Assembly (NCBI RefSeq): GCF_937891315.1
Contig: NZ_CALAGI010000079.1
Coordinates: forward strand, 1 to 6,185
Length of the DNA: 6,185 nucleotides
Reading direction: 5' to 3'
DNA from: an uncultured Amaricoccus sp.
GTDB lineage: Bacteria; Pseudomonadota; Alphaproteobacteria; Rhodobacterales; Rhodobacteraceae
Below are positions 1-5,847 of the stretch, piece by piece (within the stretch, counting starts at the first letter, position 1; every line of letters begins with the position of its first letter). The notes under the pieces were generated by a model that was given only the letters and a program-made list of their open reading frames with translations, ran no database searches and was not told the origin of the DNA. Both the position numbers and the translations under genes were made by a program.

Positions 1-73
1 GGGCAATGGCAATGACGCGCGCGGGATCGGCGGGCGCCGGGCTGGCGTCCGGGGTCTGTTGCTGGTCGTTCAT
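1..73 (-). CDS. NlpC/P60-type tail peptidase, N-terminal 24 codons only
   Basis: Only the first 24 codons lie in the window. The peptide begins MNDQQQTPDASPAPADPARV and then reads IAIA, where the frame leaves the window. A short polar, proline-rich leader followed by a hydrophobic helix start (VIAIA) would fit the N-terminus of the NlpC/P60 cell-wall peptidase that follows DUF2163 in GTA-like tail clusters (GTA g14 position). In that family the next residues usually carry a GTPY motif and the catalytic Cys, but none of this is visible here. The ATG lies 2 nt after the TAG of the DUF2163 gene, so translation is probably coupled. The assignment rests mainly on gene order; the protein sequence alone would not prove it. 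Confidence 0.6.
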   Translation of the reverse strand, partial: MNDQQQTPDASPAPADPARVIAIA

Positions 74-75
74 GG

Positions 76-972
76 CTATCCGCGCCGGCCGAGCGGCTGG
101 CCGCTGTTGGCATCGCCGCGGTTCGGATACCGCACGACGACGTCGTCGCCGGGCATCGAGGGGAAGCCGCGGAAATTGGCGGCATTGACGAACTTCGCCT
201 TGCAGGTGGCGAACTGCTTGTCGCAGCCGGCTCGGACGGTGAAACCGTCGCCGACCCCGATCGGGCGCACCGGCGCTTCGAAAAGTTCGATCCGCACGGC
301 CCCGGCTTCCACGGTGTGGCGGGCGATCTCGGCCCGGCCGCCATCATTCGCGCCGCTGGTCCATGTCAAAAACCCGAGGTCGAACCAGCCGGCGGCGAAG
401 GCTCCCAGCCCTGTCGCGCGAAAACCACGATCGCCGATCGTTGCCGCGACGCTGCCGGTATCACAGAAGGGAGGCGCATCCAGATCGATGCCGCAGCGGG
501 CGTCGCCCAGCGCGGCGTCGCAATAGAACTGGAAGGTCCGTCCGACCGTCTGGTTGAGGTAGTGCGCCAGCGAGCGCACCTCGGCGATAAACGAGGCCCG
601 GCCGCGCCTGATCTGCCCGATGTTGCCGCGTCGCATCAGCACCCGCTGCGCCGGCGCGTCCCAGTTCACGCGCCAGACCTCGATCGCCGCGTTGTCCCAG
701 CGTCCGTCGAGAATATCGGCCTCGGTGATGCGGTCCGAGCTCAACGCGCCTTCAGCGTCCTGGGCATCGACCGACAGCTCCGAGCCGGCGCGGATCTCCG
801 AGGCGTTAAAGCCGCTGTCGGGTTCGAACTCGGTTCCGGCGAAGGCGAGGGGCCGATCGTGCTCGGTGAAGCCGAAAACGACTCCATCCGCCCGGGTGAT
901 GCGCCAGCACCACGCGAGCGTGGTGGCGCCGCTGTCGAGATGGGCCTGCAATCCAGCTGGCAGGGTTTTCAT
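76..972 (-). CDS. DUF2163 / phage_BR0599 family tail hub protein (GTA g13-like)
   Basis: A 298-residue protein of the DUF2163 family with a C-terminal phage_BR0599 domain. In the R. capsulatus GTA the homologue is the baseplate hub between the distal-tail ring and the host-contacting megatron. The N-terminus (about residues 1-165) has family features such as a FTEHDRPL stretch at 35-42. The C-terminal domain has the signature AGCDKQFATC followed by KF, NFRGFP and PGDD (248-277). Cys151 and Cys160 (C-x8-C) plus Cys250 and Cys257 (C-x6-C) form a possible four-cysteine cluster; Cys170 is extra. Length is normal for the family. The ATG overlaps the upstream TGA (ATGA, 4 nt), and GAGG at 983-980 sits 7 nt before it, so this start is well supported. 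The gene is intact. The hub role is taken from family knowledge. Confidence 0.9.
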   Translation of the reverse strand: MKTLPAGLQAHLDSGATTLAWCWRITRADGVVFGFTEHDRPLAFAGTEFEPDSGFNASEIRAGSELSVDAQDAEGALSSDRITEADILDGRWDNAAIEVWRVNWDAPAQRVLMRRGNIGQIRRGRASFIAEVRSLAHYLNQTVGRTFQFYCDAALGDARCGIDLDAPPFCDTGSVAATIGDRGFRATGLGAFAAGWFDLGFLTWTSGANDGGRAEIARHTVEAGAVRIELFEAPVRPIGVGDGFTVRAGCDKQFATCKAKFVNAANFRGFPSMPGDDVVVRYPNRGDANSGQPLGRRG

Positions 973-1595
973 CGGCGGACCTCGACGAGCGGAATGGAGG
1001 TGATCGAGCCCAGCCGCTCGATATCAAGGGTGACCGGCAGCTCGTCGGTGTCGAAGCGGACCGGCACATCGAACTCAAACCCGGCGGTCACAGAGACGCC
1101 CACGCCCGGCGCGGCGGAGAAGGTGACGATCCCGGTGCTGCCATTGACCGACCAGCCCGAGTTGATCGCAACTCCGCCCAACGCCACCAGCACGCTGCCA
1201 GCGACCGGCTTGGTGATCGCCCGGCTCCAGGACTGCGCGCCGCTGGCATAGAGCTTGACTAACTGGAACTCGGTCCGCGCTCCGTTGCCCTGACCGAGGA
1301 ACTGGTCGATTGCTGTCGGCTGCGCGGTTGGCGCGCAGCTCTTGTGGTCGGCCCAGTCCTTCCAGCGGAAGCCGTGCAGGCGGCCGCGCCGGGCCTCGAA
1401 GAAGGCGATGACCTCGGCCAGATCATCGACGCGGCGGATGCCATAGGCGGCGTCATAGCGGCGGCGGGAGTCGGCCCAGGGGCTGTTGCGCTCTTCGTCG
1501 CCATTCGCCAGTTCGACGATCTGGGTGCGGCGCTCCGGGCCGCCCCGGGCGCCCCGGCTGATGTCGTCGGGAAAGCGGATGTCATGGAAAGCCAT
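969..1595 (-). CDS. DUF2460 (TIGR02217) distal tail protein, GTA g12-like
   Basis: A 208-residue protein of the DUF2460/TIGR02217 family. Its GTA counterpart (g12) forms the distal-tail ring joining the tail tube to the hub. Conserved family blocks are visible in order: FHDIRFPDDIS near the N-terminus (3-13), GGPERRTQIVEL (18-29), ERN..W..SRRRYD (35-48), and FFEARRGRLHGFRWKDWAD (65-83). The C-terminal half is a beta-rich region ending in a run of strand-like segments (about 120-205). The start is supported by AGGAG at 1610-1606, 10 nt upstream, and by lying 3 nt after the tape-measure stop. The gene is full length and shows no damage. It ends in the ATGA overlap with the DUF2163 gene, the fixed neighbour of this family in tail clusters. 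Confidence 0.9.
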   Translation of the reverse strand: MAFHDIRFPDDISRGARGGPERRTQIVELANGDEERNSPWADSRRRYDAAYGIRRVDDLAEVIAFFEARRGRLHGFRWKDWADHKSCAPTAQPTAIDQFLGQGNGARTEFQLVKLYASGAQSWSRAITKPVAGSVLVALGGVAINSGWSVNGSTGIVTFSAAPGVGVSVTAGFEFDVPVRFDTDELPVTLDIERLGSITSIPLVEVRR

Positions 1596-1598
1596 GGC

Positions 1599-3644
1599 TC
1601 AGAGACTCCTGCGCCCGGCCGCGACGGCGCGGGCGATGTCGGCGGCGATCTGCGACTGCGATTGCCGGAAGGACGCCGCGTCGCGGGCGTTGATGGTGAT
1701 GTTGGGCGCGCCGCCGGCTTCCCAGTCCCGGGTCTGGCGGCGGTTCAGCACCCGCTCGCCGCGCTGGAGCACGCCGACCTGCTCGTCGCTGCGCAGGCCG
1801 AAGCCGCCGCCATTGTGGAAGCGTGGCGCTGCCAGGATCGCGGCGGCGGGAATGGCGATCCGCCCACCGGCGCCGACCCGGCCACCGTCGTGGAACAGCC
1901 CGGCGAAGATCGACCCGAGGCTGGCGTTCGGCGAGGCGGCCGCCCCTCCGAACAGGCCGGACAGCGCGCCTGCCAGCGGGCCGAGGATGGCCTGCTTCAC
2001 CGAGAGCTTGGCGAGATCGGCCAGCATTGAGGTGACCAGATCGCGGATGTCGAGTTTGCCGGTCTTCACGAAATTGCCCACCGCCTCCTCAGCCGAGGTG
2101 AAGGCGCCGGCCAGGCTGTCGCCGAGGTTCTTTCCGACGGCCTTCGCGTCCTCGGCGTATTTGGCCAGCGCATTGCTCACCGTGTCGACCGAGGTCTTTG
2201 CGGCGTCCATGCCGTCCTTGGCGGCGCCGCCGGCCTGCTTCATCGCAGCGCCCGCGCCGCCGGCGGCCTCGGCGGTGTCGTCGAGCGCGTTCTTCACCGC
2301 GCGAACCTTCACCGCGTCGAAGAAATCCCCCATCGGATCGCTCGCCTGGATCTCCGCATGCACCCGCTCGAAATCCTGCCAGGCCGCCGTCAGATCGGCG
2401 GCATAGCTGTTGTCGATCTTACGCAGCGGCGGCGGCGGGGCGATCTCGCCGAGCGAGAAGCCCTCCATTCCGGGAATCTTCGCGACGAGGCCGCTCACGG
2501 TCTGAATGAAGCCGTTCATCCGCGCGAGCGCGGCGGTGATCAGCTTCTCGATGCCGGTGAGCACGGCATTCGCCGCGCCGATCACCGCGGCGCCGGCGAT
2601 CAGCGGAAGCGCTGCGAACAGCCGCTTCACGGTCTCGATCGCCAGCCGGAAGCCATTGATGATCGCATTGCCGGTGACGTGCACGCCGGCGACCACGACG
2701 TCCCAGGCGGCGGAAAACCAAGGGGCGATGGCGTCGATGGCGGGCTTCAGGACCGATACGAGCCCGTCGCGGATCACCTGCCAGACCGCGAGGGCGGTAT
2801 CGCCAAAGCCCACGGTCACCCCGGAGGCCTCAGTGATCTCATGCCGCAGGCCGGCGAGAGCGACGCCGGTTGCGATCACCGCGGCGGTCGCCACAGGATG
2901 GGCGCGGGCGACGCCGAGCACGAGCCCGGCGGTCTGCTTTAGCGCCGCGTTCACCCCGCCTTGCCCGGCATAAATCTGGCTGATCTGCGAGCCCTGCTGG
3001 ATGAAGACCATCATCGGGTTCATCCCCGAGGCCAGCGAGACCCCGACATCGTTCAGCTGATAGAGCAGGTTCCGCGACTGGTAGCTGGCCAGCCGCGACG
3101 CGCCGCCCATCTGGCCGAGCGCGGTGGTCCGGCCCTTCAGCGCGGCGATATTGGCCAGCGCCACCGTGCGCTCGCGGCCGATGGCGGCGGTCATCTCGTC
3201 GGCCGAGATCGCGCCGACGCGGTGCGCCTGGCGGATATCGTCCAGCGCCCCGCGATAGCTTCGGATCGCCGCGAACAGCGGGTTGTGCCGCGCCCGAAGA
3301 TCATCGAGCGCAGAGCCGTAGGCGGTGATGTCCGCGGCGCTGCGATCCACGCCGGAAGACACGCCGGTCAGCGCATCGACGCGTCCGGCTAGCGTGCCGG
3401 TGGAAGCGGCGGCCGCGCGCAGGTTGACCGCCGCTTGCGCGGCGCGCGCCGACAGCGCCTCAAAGCGGGTGATCGCGGCGGAAGCGGAAGCTCCGACATC
3501 GTCGAGGCCTCGGCTCGCCGGTGCCCCCGCCGCGCCGATCGTCTCAAGAGCGGCGCGGCCCTCGCGGCCGATCTCGCGCAGGTCGGCCTTCAGCACCTGC
3601 CCGCCCACCGCCGCGAGCCGAACAGAGACGCGCCGCTCAGTCAT
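1599..3644 (-). CDS. Phage tail tape measure protein (lambda gpH-like / TMP_2)
   Basis: A 681-residue tape measure protein, which sets tail length and sits inside the tail tube during assembly. Residues 1-180 are alanine-rich and helical. A conserved block NLLYQLNDVGVSLASGMNP followed by FIQQGSQI (192-221) is typical of prophage tape measures. Hydrophobic segments follow at about 235-267 and 345-363. Residues 435-530 are a helical, Ala/Lys-rich stretch. The lambda-type C-terminal region (about 530-681) contains DIRDLVTSMLADLAKLSVKQ, then HDGGRVG, FHNGG and GVLQRGERVLNRRQT. The start chosen is ATG at 3644, with GGAG at 3657-3654 9 nt upstream; a TTG 15 nt further upstream would overlap that site. 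The ATG overlaps the stop of the frameshifted chaperone by 8 nt. If the tape rule of about 1.5 angstrom per residue holds, tail length would be about 100 nm, an upper bound. Confidence 0.93.
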   Translation of the reverse strand: MTERRVSVRLAAVGGQVLKADLREIGREGRAALETIGAAGAPASRGLDDVGASASAAITRFEALSARAAQAAVNLRAAAASTGTLAGRVDALTGVSSGVDRSAADITAYGSALDDLRARHNPLFAAIRSYRGALDDIRQAHRVGAISADEMTAAIGRERTVALANIAALKGRTTALGQMGGASRLASYQSRNLLYQLNDVGVSLASGMNPMMVFIQQGSQISQIYAGQGGVNAALKQTAGLVLGVARAHPVATAAVIATGVALAGLRHEITEASGVTVGFGDTALAVWQVIRDGLVSVLKPAIDAIAPWFSAAWDVVVAGVHVTGNAIINGFRLAIETVKRLFAALPLIAGAAVIGAANAVLTGIEKLITAALARMNGFIQTVSGLVAKIPGMEGFSLGEIAPPPPLRKIDNSYAADLTAAWQDFERVHAEIQASDPMGDFFDAVKVRAVKNALDDTAEAAGGAGAAMKQAGGAAKDGMDAAKTSVDTVSNALAKYAEDAKAVGKNLGDSLAGAFTSAEEAVGNFVKTGKLDIRDLVTSMLADLAKLSVKQAILGPLAGALSGLFGGAAASPNASLGSIFAGLFHDGGRVGAGGRIAIPAAAILAAPRFHNGGGFGLRSDEQVGVLQRGERVLNRRQTRDWEAGGAPNITINARDAASFRQSQSQIAADIARAVAAGRRSL

Positions 3645-4304
3645 CCCTGTTCGCTCCAATGCGCTCGTTGAGTTTGCGGACAGCGACCGCCTCGATTTCC
3701 GGCAGCAGCTCCGCCGCTGCGACCGGGCTCACGCCCAGCGCGGCTGCGATTGCGAGACCGGTCGTCAGATCCCAGCCGAGCACCGCCCCGGGGATCGCGC
3801 GCAGCTGACCGCTCATGCGTTGCGCCACGTCCCACACCTGCCAACCGTCCAGCGTGTGCGGATAGTTCAGGCGATCGGGGCATTCGGCGCATCGTCCGGA
3901 ACAAGCGGCGCAATATCCGTCGCCCCCGCCGAAGTGCCATTCGGCGCGGGCGCGCAGACGTTTTTTTCGAGTTCCAGCGCCAGACCCTTGGCGATGTAGT
4001 CGAGCTGGAAGCGCTCGAAGACCGGATAGAGATCAAGCAGTGCGCCGATCCCCTCGGGGCTCGGCTCAATCGGGTTGCCGTCGCTGTCGCCGACGCCTCC
4101 CCAGTCGAGGATGGCGATGCGGCCGATCGCCTTGGCGAAGACCAGTGCCCGGGTCTCGTTGGAGGCATCGTCGGGCAGGTCTTCGACCGCCGCGTCGGCG
4201 CGCGCGGCCATCATGACGGCGCTGGAACAGGGCGCGAGGCGCAGCCGCAGGCCGGGTGCGAGGTCGAGCCAGCTGGGTTCATTGGTGAGGTTGAGACGGA
4301 TCAT
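3637..4304 (-). CDS. Tail assembly chaperone, -1 frameshift product (lambda gpG-T-like)
   Basis: Joined product: frame 0 from 4304 to the slippery site ending at 3960, then the -1 frame from 3960 to the TGA at 3639-3637. This gives about 115 + 107 = 222 residues. The extension begins RLRARAEWHF, carries C132, C135, C139 and C142 (CxxC-x3-CxxC), then LNYPHTLDGWQVWDVAQR, GQLRAIPGAVLGWDLTTGLA and a helical end EIEAVAVRKLNERIGANRDD. It looks like real protein, not random frame, and is open back to the slip site. In the lambda system the longer form bridges tape measure and tail tube subunits while the short form coats the tape. The extension alone has only a GTG at 3837, deep inside the conserved region and with no ribosome site, so independent initiation is unlikely. 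Frameshifting is inferred from sequence. Confidence 0.8.
3654..3657 (-). promoter_or_regulatory. Shine-Dalgarno site fixing the tape-measure start
   Basis: GGAG on the minus strand, 9 nt before the ATG at 3644. It supports MTERRV as the true N-terminus and argues against the in-frame TTG at 3659, which would place the site inside the coding region. The site lies within the last codons of the chaperone extension, so it may be exposed only when ribosomes are or are not translating that frame. Confidence 0.7.
3867..4304 (-). CDS. Tail assembly chaperone, short frame-0 product (lambda gpG-like)
   Basis: A 145-residue protein, mostly helical and acidic, in the slot between tail tube and tape measure that siphoviruses use for the tail assembly chaperone. 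Visible segments include AIGRIAILDWGGVGD (about 59-73), DLYPVFERFQLDYIAKGLAL (91-110), and a C-terminal APAPNGTSAGAT. I recall similar PNGTSAGAT-containing hypothetical proteins in alphaproteobacterial prophages. Two ATGs are adjacent (4307 and 4304). GGAG at 4313-4310 is 5 nt from the second and only 2 nt from the first, so 4304 is preferred. Codons 114-115 (AAA AAC) are the P/A-site codons of a -1 slippery heptamer, so a fraction of ribosomes should continue in another frame. Chaperone function follows from position and the frameshift architecture, not from a recognised catalytic motif. Confidence 0.8.
   Translation of the reverse strand: MIRLNLTNEPSWLDLAPGLRLRLAPCSSAVMMAARADAAVEDLPDDASNETRALVFAKAIGRIAILDWGGVGDSDGNPIEPSPEGIGALLDLYPVFERFQLDYIAKGLALELEKNVCAPAPNGTSAGATDIAPLVPDDAPNAPIA
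3921..3966 (-). promoter_or_regulatory. Programmed -1 ribosomal frameshift signal
   Basis: The minus strand reads A AAA AAC at 3966-3960, correctly phased on frame 0 (GAA AAA AAC). After a 7-nt spacer (3959-3953) comes a hairpin. The 5' arm CGCCCGCGCCGAA (3952-3940), loop TGGCAC (3939-3934) and 3' arm TTCGGCGGGGGCG (3933-3921) pair at 12 of 13 positions, with one G-G mismatch (3947/3926). Heptamer, spacer length and a stable stem match the standard layout of -1 frameshift sites. The -1 frame stays open for 107 codons to 3637, and frame 0 stops at 3867. Confidence 0.85.
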
Positions 4305-4309
4305 CATAG

Positions 4310-4313
4310 CTCC
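4310..4313 (-). promoter_or_regulatory. Shine-Dalgarno site deciding between two chaperone ATGs
   Basis: GGAG lies between the tail tube stop codon (4318-4316) and the paired ATGs at 4307 and 4304. Spacing is 2 nt to the first ATG and 5 nt to the second, favouring the second. Ribosomes finishing the intact tail tube would end within 12 nt of this start. Confidence 0.6.
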
Positions 4314-4315
4314 GA

Positions 4316-4525
4316 TCAGGGGTTGGTGTAGATGGGAACGTCATTGCGCAGCGTGGCGGTCGCCATGCGCCCGAGCGTCGGGTCGCGCGCCGCCTGCCAG
4401 GCGAAGCTCGCCTGCACGCCGCCAGGGCCTTGCAGGGCCAGCTTCGGCTTCGGCAGGTAAACGGCGTGCGCGGTCAGCGCGAAGCTGGTGTCAGCGTCGA
4501 GCGCGTAGGTGAACTCAACCTCAGC
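4316..4525 (-). pseudogene. Phage tail tube protein, C-terminal fragment cut off by the IS
   Basis: The last 69 codons of the tail tube gene, reading AEVEFTYALDADTSFALTAH, then AVYLPKPK, GPGGVQASFAWQAA and ending RNDVPIYTNP. The PGGVQASFAWQAA stretch followed by a short strand and NDV near the end is typical of the C-terminus of alphaproteobacterial tail tube proteins of the Phage_tube_2 type, as I recall it. The fragment has no start of its own; upstream of it the same frame runs antisense through the IS. It continues exactly from the fragment at 5848-6185 once the IS and one target copy are removed. The TGA lies 11 nt before the preferred chaperone ATG. Confidence 0.85.
4519..4525. repeat. 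Left copy of the target-site repeat (CCTCAGC core)
   Basis: CCTCAGC abuts the left IS end and recurs at 5850-5856. The two copies are 1331 bp apart, equal to an IS of 1322 bp plus a 9-bp duplication. Extending outward gives AACCTCAGC here against CGCCTCAGC on the right (7 of 9). Confidence 0.75.
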
Positions 4526-4557
4526 GGGACTGTCCGGAATTCCGTGTGGGGTCGGGC
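4526..4557 (+). repeat. IS left terminal inverted repeat
   Basis: Starts GGGACTGTCCGGAATTCCGT and ends GGGGTCGGGC. It matches the reverse complement of 5816-5847 at 30 of 32 positions; the mismatches are at repeat positions 10 (C here, A on the right) and 27 (T here, C on the right). Positions 4535-4544 form a perfect 10-bp palindrome around GAATTC, which the position-10 difference breaks in the right copy. Confidence 0.92.
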
Positions 4558-4582
4558 ATAGTGGGATCGAAGGAGCCCCGAT

Positions 4583-5806
4583 ATGCCGCGACGCAAAGAA
4601 CCGAAGATTCCTGATGCCCTCCTCGACCAGCTGCTGGCCGGCGCCGATCCGAAAACGGCGTTTGATCCGAATGGCCTTCTGGACGATCTGAAGAAGGCGC
4701 TGGCCGAGCGGGCGCTGAACGCCGAGATGGACCATCATCTCGGTGGCGCGGCCGGGGCGGGCAACAGCCGCAACGGCTATGGCCGCAAGACGGTGACGAC
4801 GGACAGCGGCAAGTTCGAGCTCGAGGTGCCGCGGGATCGGCAGTCGAGCTTCGATCCGCAGCTCATCGCCAAGTATCAGCGCCGCTTTCCCGGCTTCGAT
4901 GACAAGATCGTCTCGATGTACGCGCGTGGCATGAGCACGCGCGAGATTGTCGGGCATCTGCGCGAGCTCTATGGCATCGACGTGTCGCCGGACCTGATCA
5001 GCACGGTGACGGATGCGGTGCTGGAGGAGATCGCCGCCTGGCAGGCCCGGCCGCTGGAGGCGACCTATCCGCTGGTTTTCTTTGACGCCCTTCGGGTCAA
5101 GATCCGCGACGAAGGCCTGGTCCGCAACAAGGCGGTCCATGTCGCGCTCGGTGTAAGAGCCGACGGCACCAAGGAGATCCTCGGTCTCTGGCTCGAGCAG
5201 AGCGAGGGCGCCAAATTCTGGCTCCGGGTGATGAACGAGCTCCGGAACCGGGGCGTCGAGGATGTCCTCATCACCGTCGTCGACGGGCTTAAGGGCTTCC
5301 CGGACGCCATCCAGGCGGTCTTTCCCGACGCGACCGTCCAGACCTGTATCGTCCATCTGCTGCGCCAGAGCCTCGACTTCGTGTCCTACAAGGACAGGAA
5401 GTCCGTCGCGGCGGCGCTGAAGGGCATCTACAAGGCCGTGGACGCCGCCGCCGGCGAGGCCGCGCTCAGCGGCTTCGAGGAGGGCGAATGGGGCCGGAAA
5501 TACCCCGCCATCGGCCAGAGCTGGCGGCGCGCCTGGGGTGAGGTCATCCCGTTCTATGCCTTCCCGGACGATGTCCGTCGCATTCTCTACACCACCAACG
5601 CCATGGAGGCCTTGAACTCGAAGCTCCGGCGCGCGGTTCGGGCCAGGGGGCATTTCCCAACCGACGAAGCCGCGATGAAATTGCTGTTCCTGGTCTTGAA
5701 CCGATCCGAGAAGGAGTGGAAAATGCCACCCAGGGAATGGGCGATGGCCAAGGCGCAGTTCGCCGTCCTCTTCGGCGAGCGCTTCCTGAAGGCCCTCGCC
5801 GGCTGA
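4583..5806 (+). CDS. IS256-family DDE transposase (Transposase_mut)
   Basis: A 407-residue transposase that cuts and joins the ends of its own IS. The N-terminal third (to about 150) includes AEMDHHLG (47-54) and NSRNGYGRKTV (61-71), which are hallmarks of the Mutator/IS256 group, and the DNA-contacting stretch ARGMSTREIVGHL (114-126). The catalytic core has Asp168 (in FFDALRVK), Asp234 (in VVDGLKGFP) and Glu342 (in TTNAMEALNSKLRR). The C-x2-H pair Cys255/His258 (in TCIVHLLRQS) lies between the second Asp and the Glu, as usual for the family, with a long helical insert at about 265-330. Length is typical. AGGAG at 4571-4575, 7 nt before the ATG, confirms the start. All key residues are present with no frameshift, so it is probably active. 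It runs against the phage operon. Confidence 0.97.
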   Translation: MPRRKEPKIPDALLDQLLAGADPKTAFDPNGLLDDLKKALAERALNAEMDHHLGGAAGAGNSRNGYGRKTVTTDSGKFELEVPRDRQSSFDPQLIAKYQRRFPGFDDKIVSMYARGMSTREIVGHLRELYGIDVSPDLISTVTDAVLEEIAAWQARPLEATYPLVFFDALRVKIRDEGLVRNKAVHVALGVRADGTKEILGLWLEQSEGAKFWLRVMNELRNRGVEDVLITVVDGLKGFPDAIQAVFPDATVQTCIVHLLRQSLDFVSYKDRKSVAAALKGIYKAVDAAAGEAALSGFEEGEWGRKYPAIGQSWRRAWGEVIPFYAFPDDVRRILYTTNAMEALNSKLRRAVRARGHFPTDEAAMKLLFLVLNRSEKEWKMPPREWAMAKAQFAVLFGERFLKALAG

Positions 5807-5815
5807 TGTTCAATC

Positions 5816-5847
5816 GCCCGGCCCCACACGGAATTCCTGACAGTCCC
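5816..5847 (-). repeat. IS right terminal inverted repeat
   Basis: Read on the minus strand from 5847 it begins GGGACTGTCAGGAATTCCGT. It pairs with the left end at 30 of 32 positions. It begins 9 nt after the transposase stop codon. One extra C at 5848 precedes the flanking sequence on this side. Confidence 0.92.

Larger units (their letters stand above)
4526..5847 (+). mobile_element. IS256-family insertion sequence, about 1.32 kb, apparently complete
   Basis: A 1322-bp element bounded by 32-bp imperfect inverted repeats and carrying one transposase gene that fills nearly all of it. It sits inside the tail tube gene, opposite to it in orientation. CCTCAGC is found directly at 4519-4525 and again at 5850-5856, so the target duplication is 9 bp with two mismatches, or 8 bp with one mismatch if the right end is taken as 5848. 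IS256 elements normally duplicate 8 or 9 bp. Both ends, the start site and the transposase motifs are intact, so the element looks capable of moving. The exact right boundary is uncertain by 1-2 bp. Confidence 0.93.

Noticed and set aside
316..2406. Plus-strand open frames of 311, 228 and 306 codons across 316-2406
   Set aside because: They lie opposite well-supported minus-strand tail genes, have low-complexity Arg/Ala/Pro-rich translations and no recognisable domains or ribosome sites; they are codon-bias shadows.
3645..3659. TTG start of the tape measure at 3659, adding five residues
   Set aside because: The GGAG at 3657-3654 would then lie within the coding region; ATG at 3644 has correct spacing and the usual stop-start overlap.
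3637..3837. Independent 66-aa gene starting at GTG 3837
   Set aside because: The frame is open well upstream with protein-like sequence (Cys motif and LNYPHTLDGWQ) back to the slippery site, and no ribosome site precedes the GTG. It is better read as the end of the frameshift product.
3921..3952. Hairpin as a Rho-independent terminator
   Set aside because: It lies inside coding sequence, has no U-run after it, and the A-run lies upstream on the coding strand at the spacing of a frameshift signal.
3641..4168. 175-codon minus-strand frame overlapping the chaperone
   Set aside because: It is the third frame (neither frame 0 nor -1) and is Arg/Ser-rich without protein-like features.
4526..4582. 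Promoter for the transposase in the left IS end
   Set aside because: I could not find a convincing -35/-10 pair in these 57 bases; only the ribosome site is clear.
4316..5653. Long minus-strand open frame (445 codons) running antisense through the transposase into the tail tube C-terminus
   Set aside because: It is a shadow of the transposase in G+C-rich sequence. Only its last 69 codons (4316-4525) are real tail tube; the rest has no family features and ends exactly where the IS ends.
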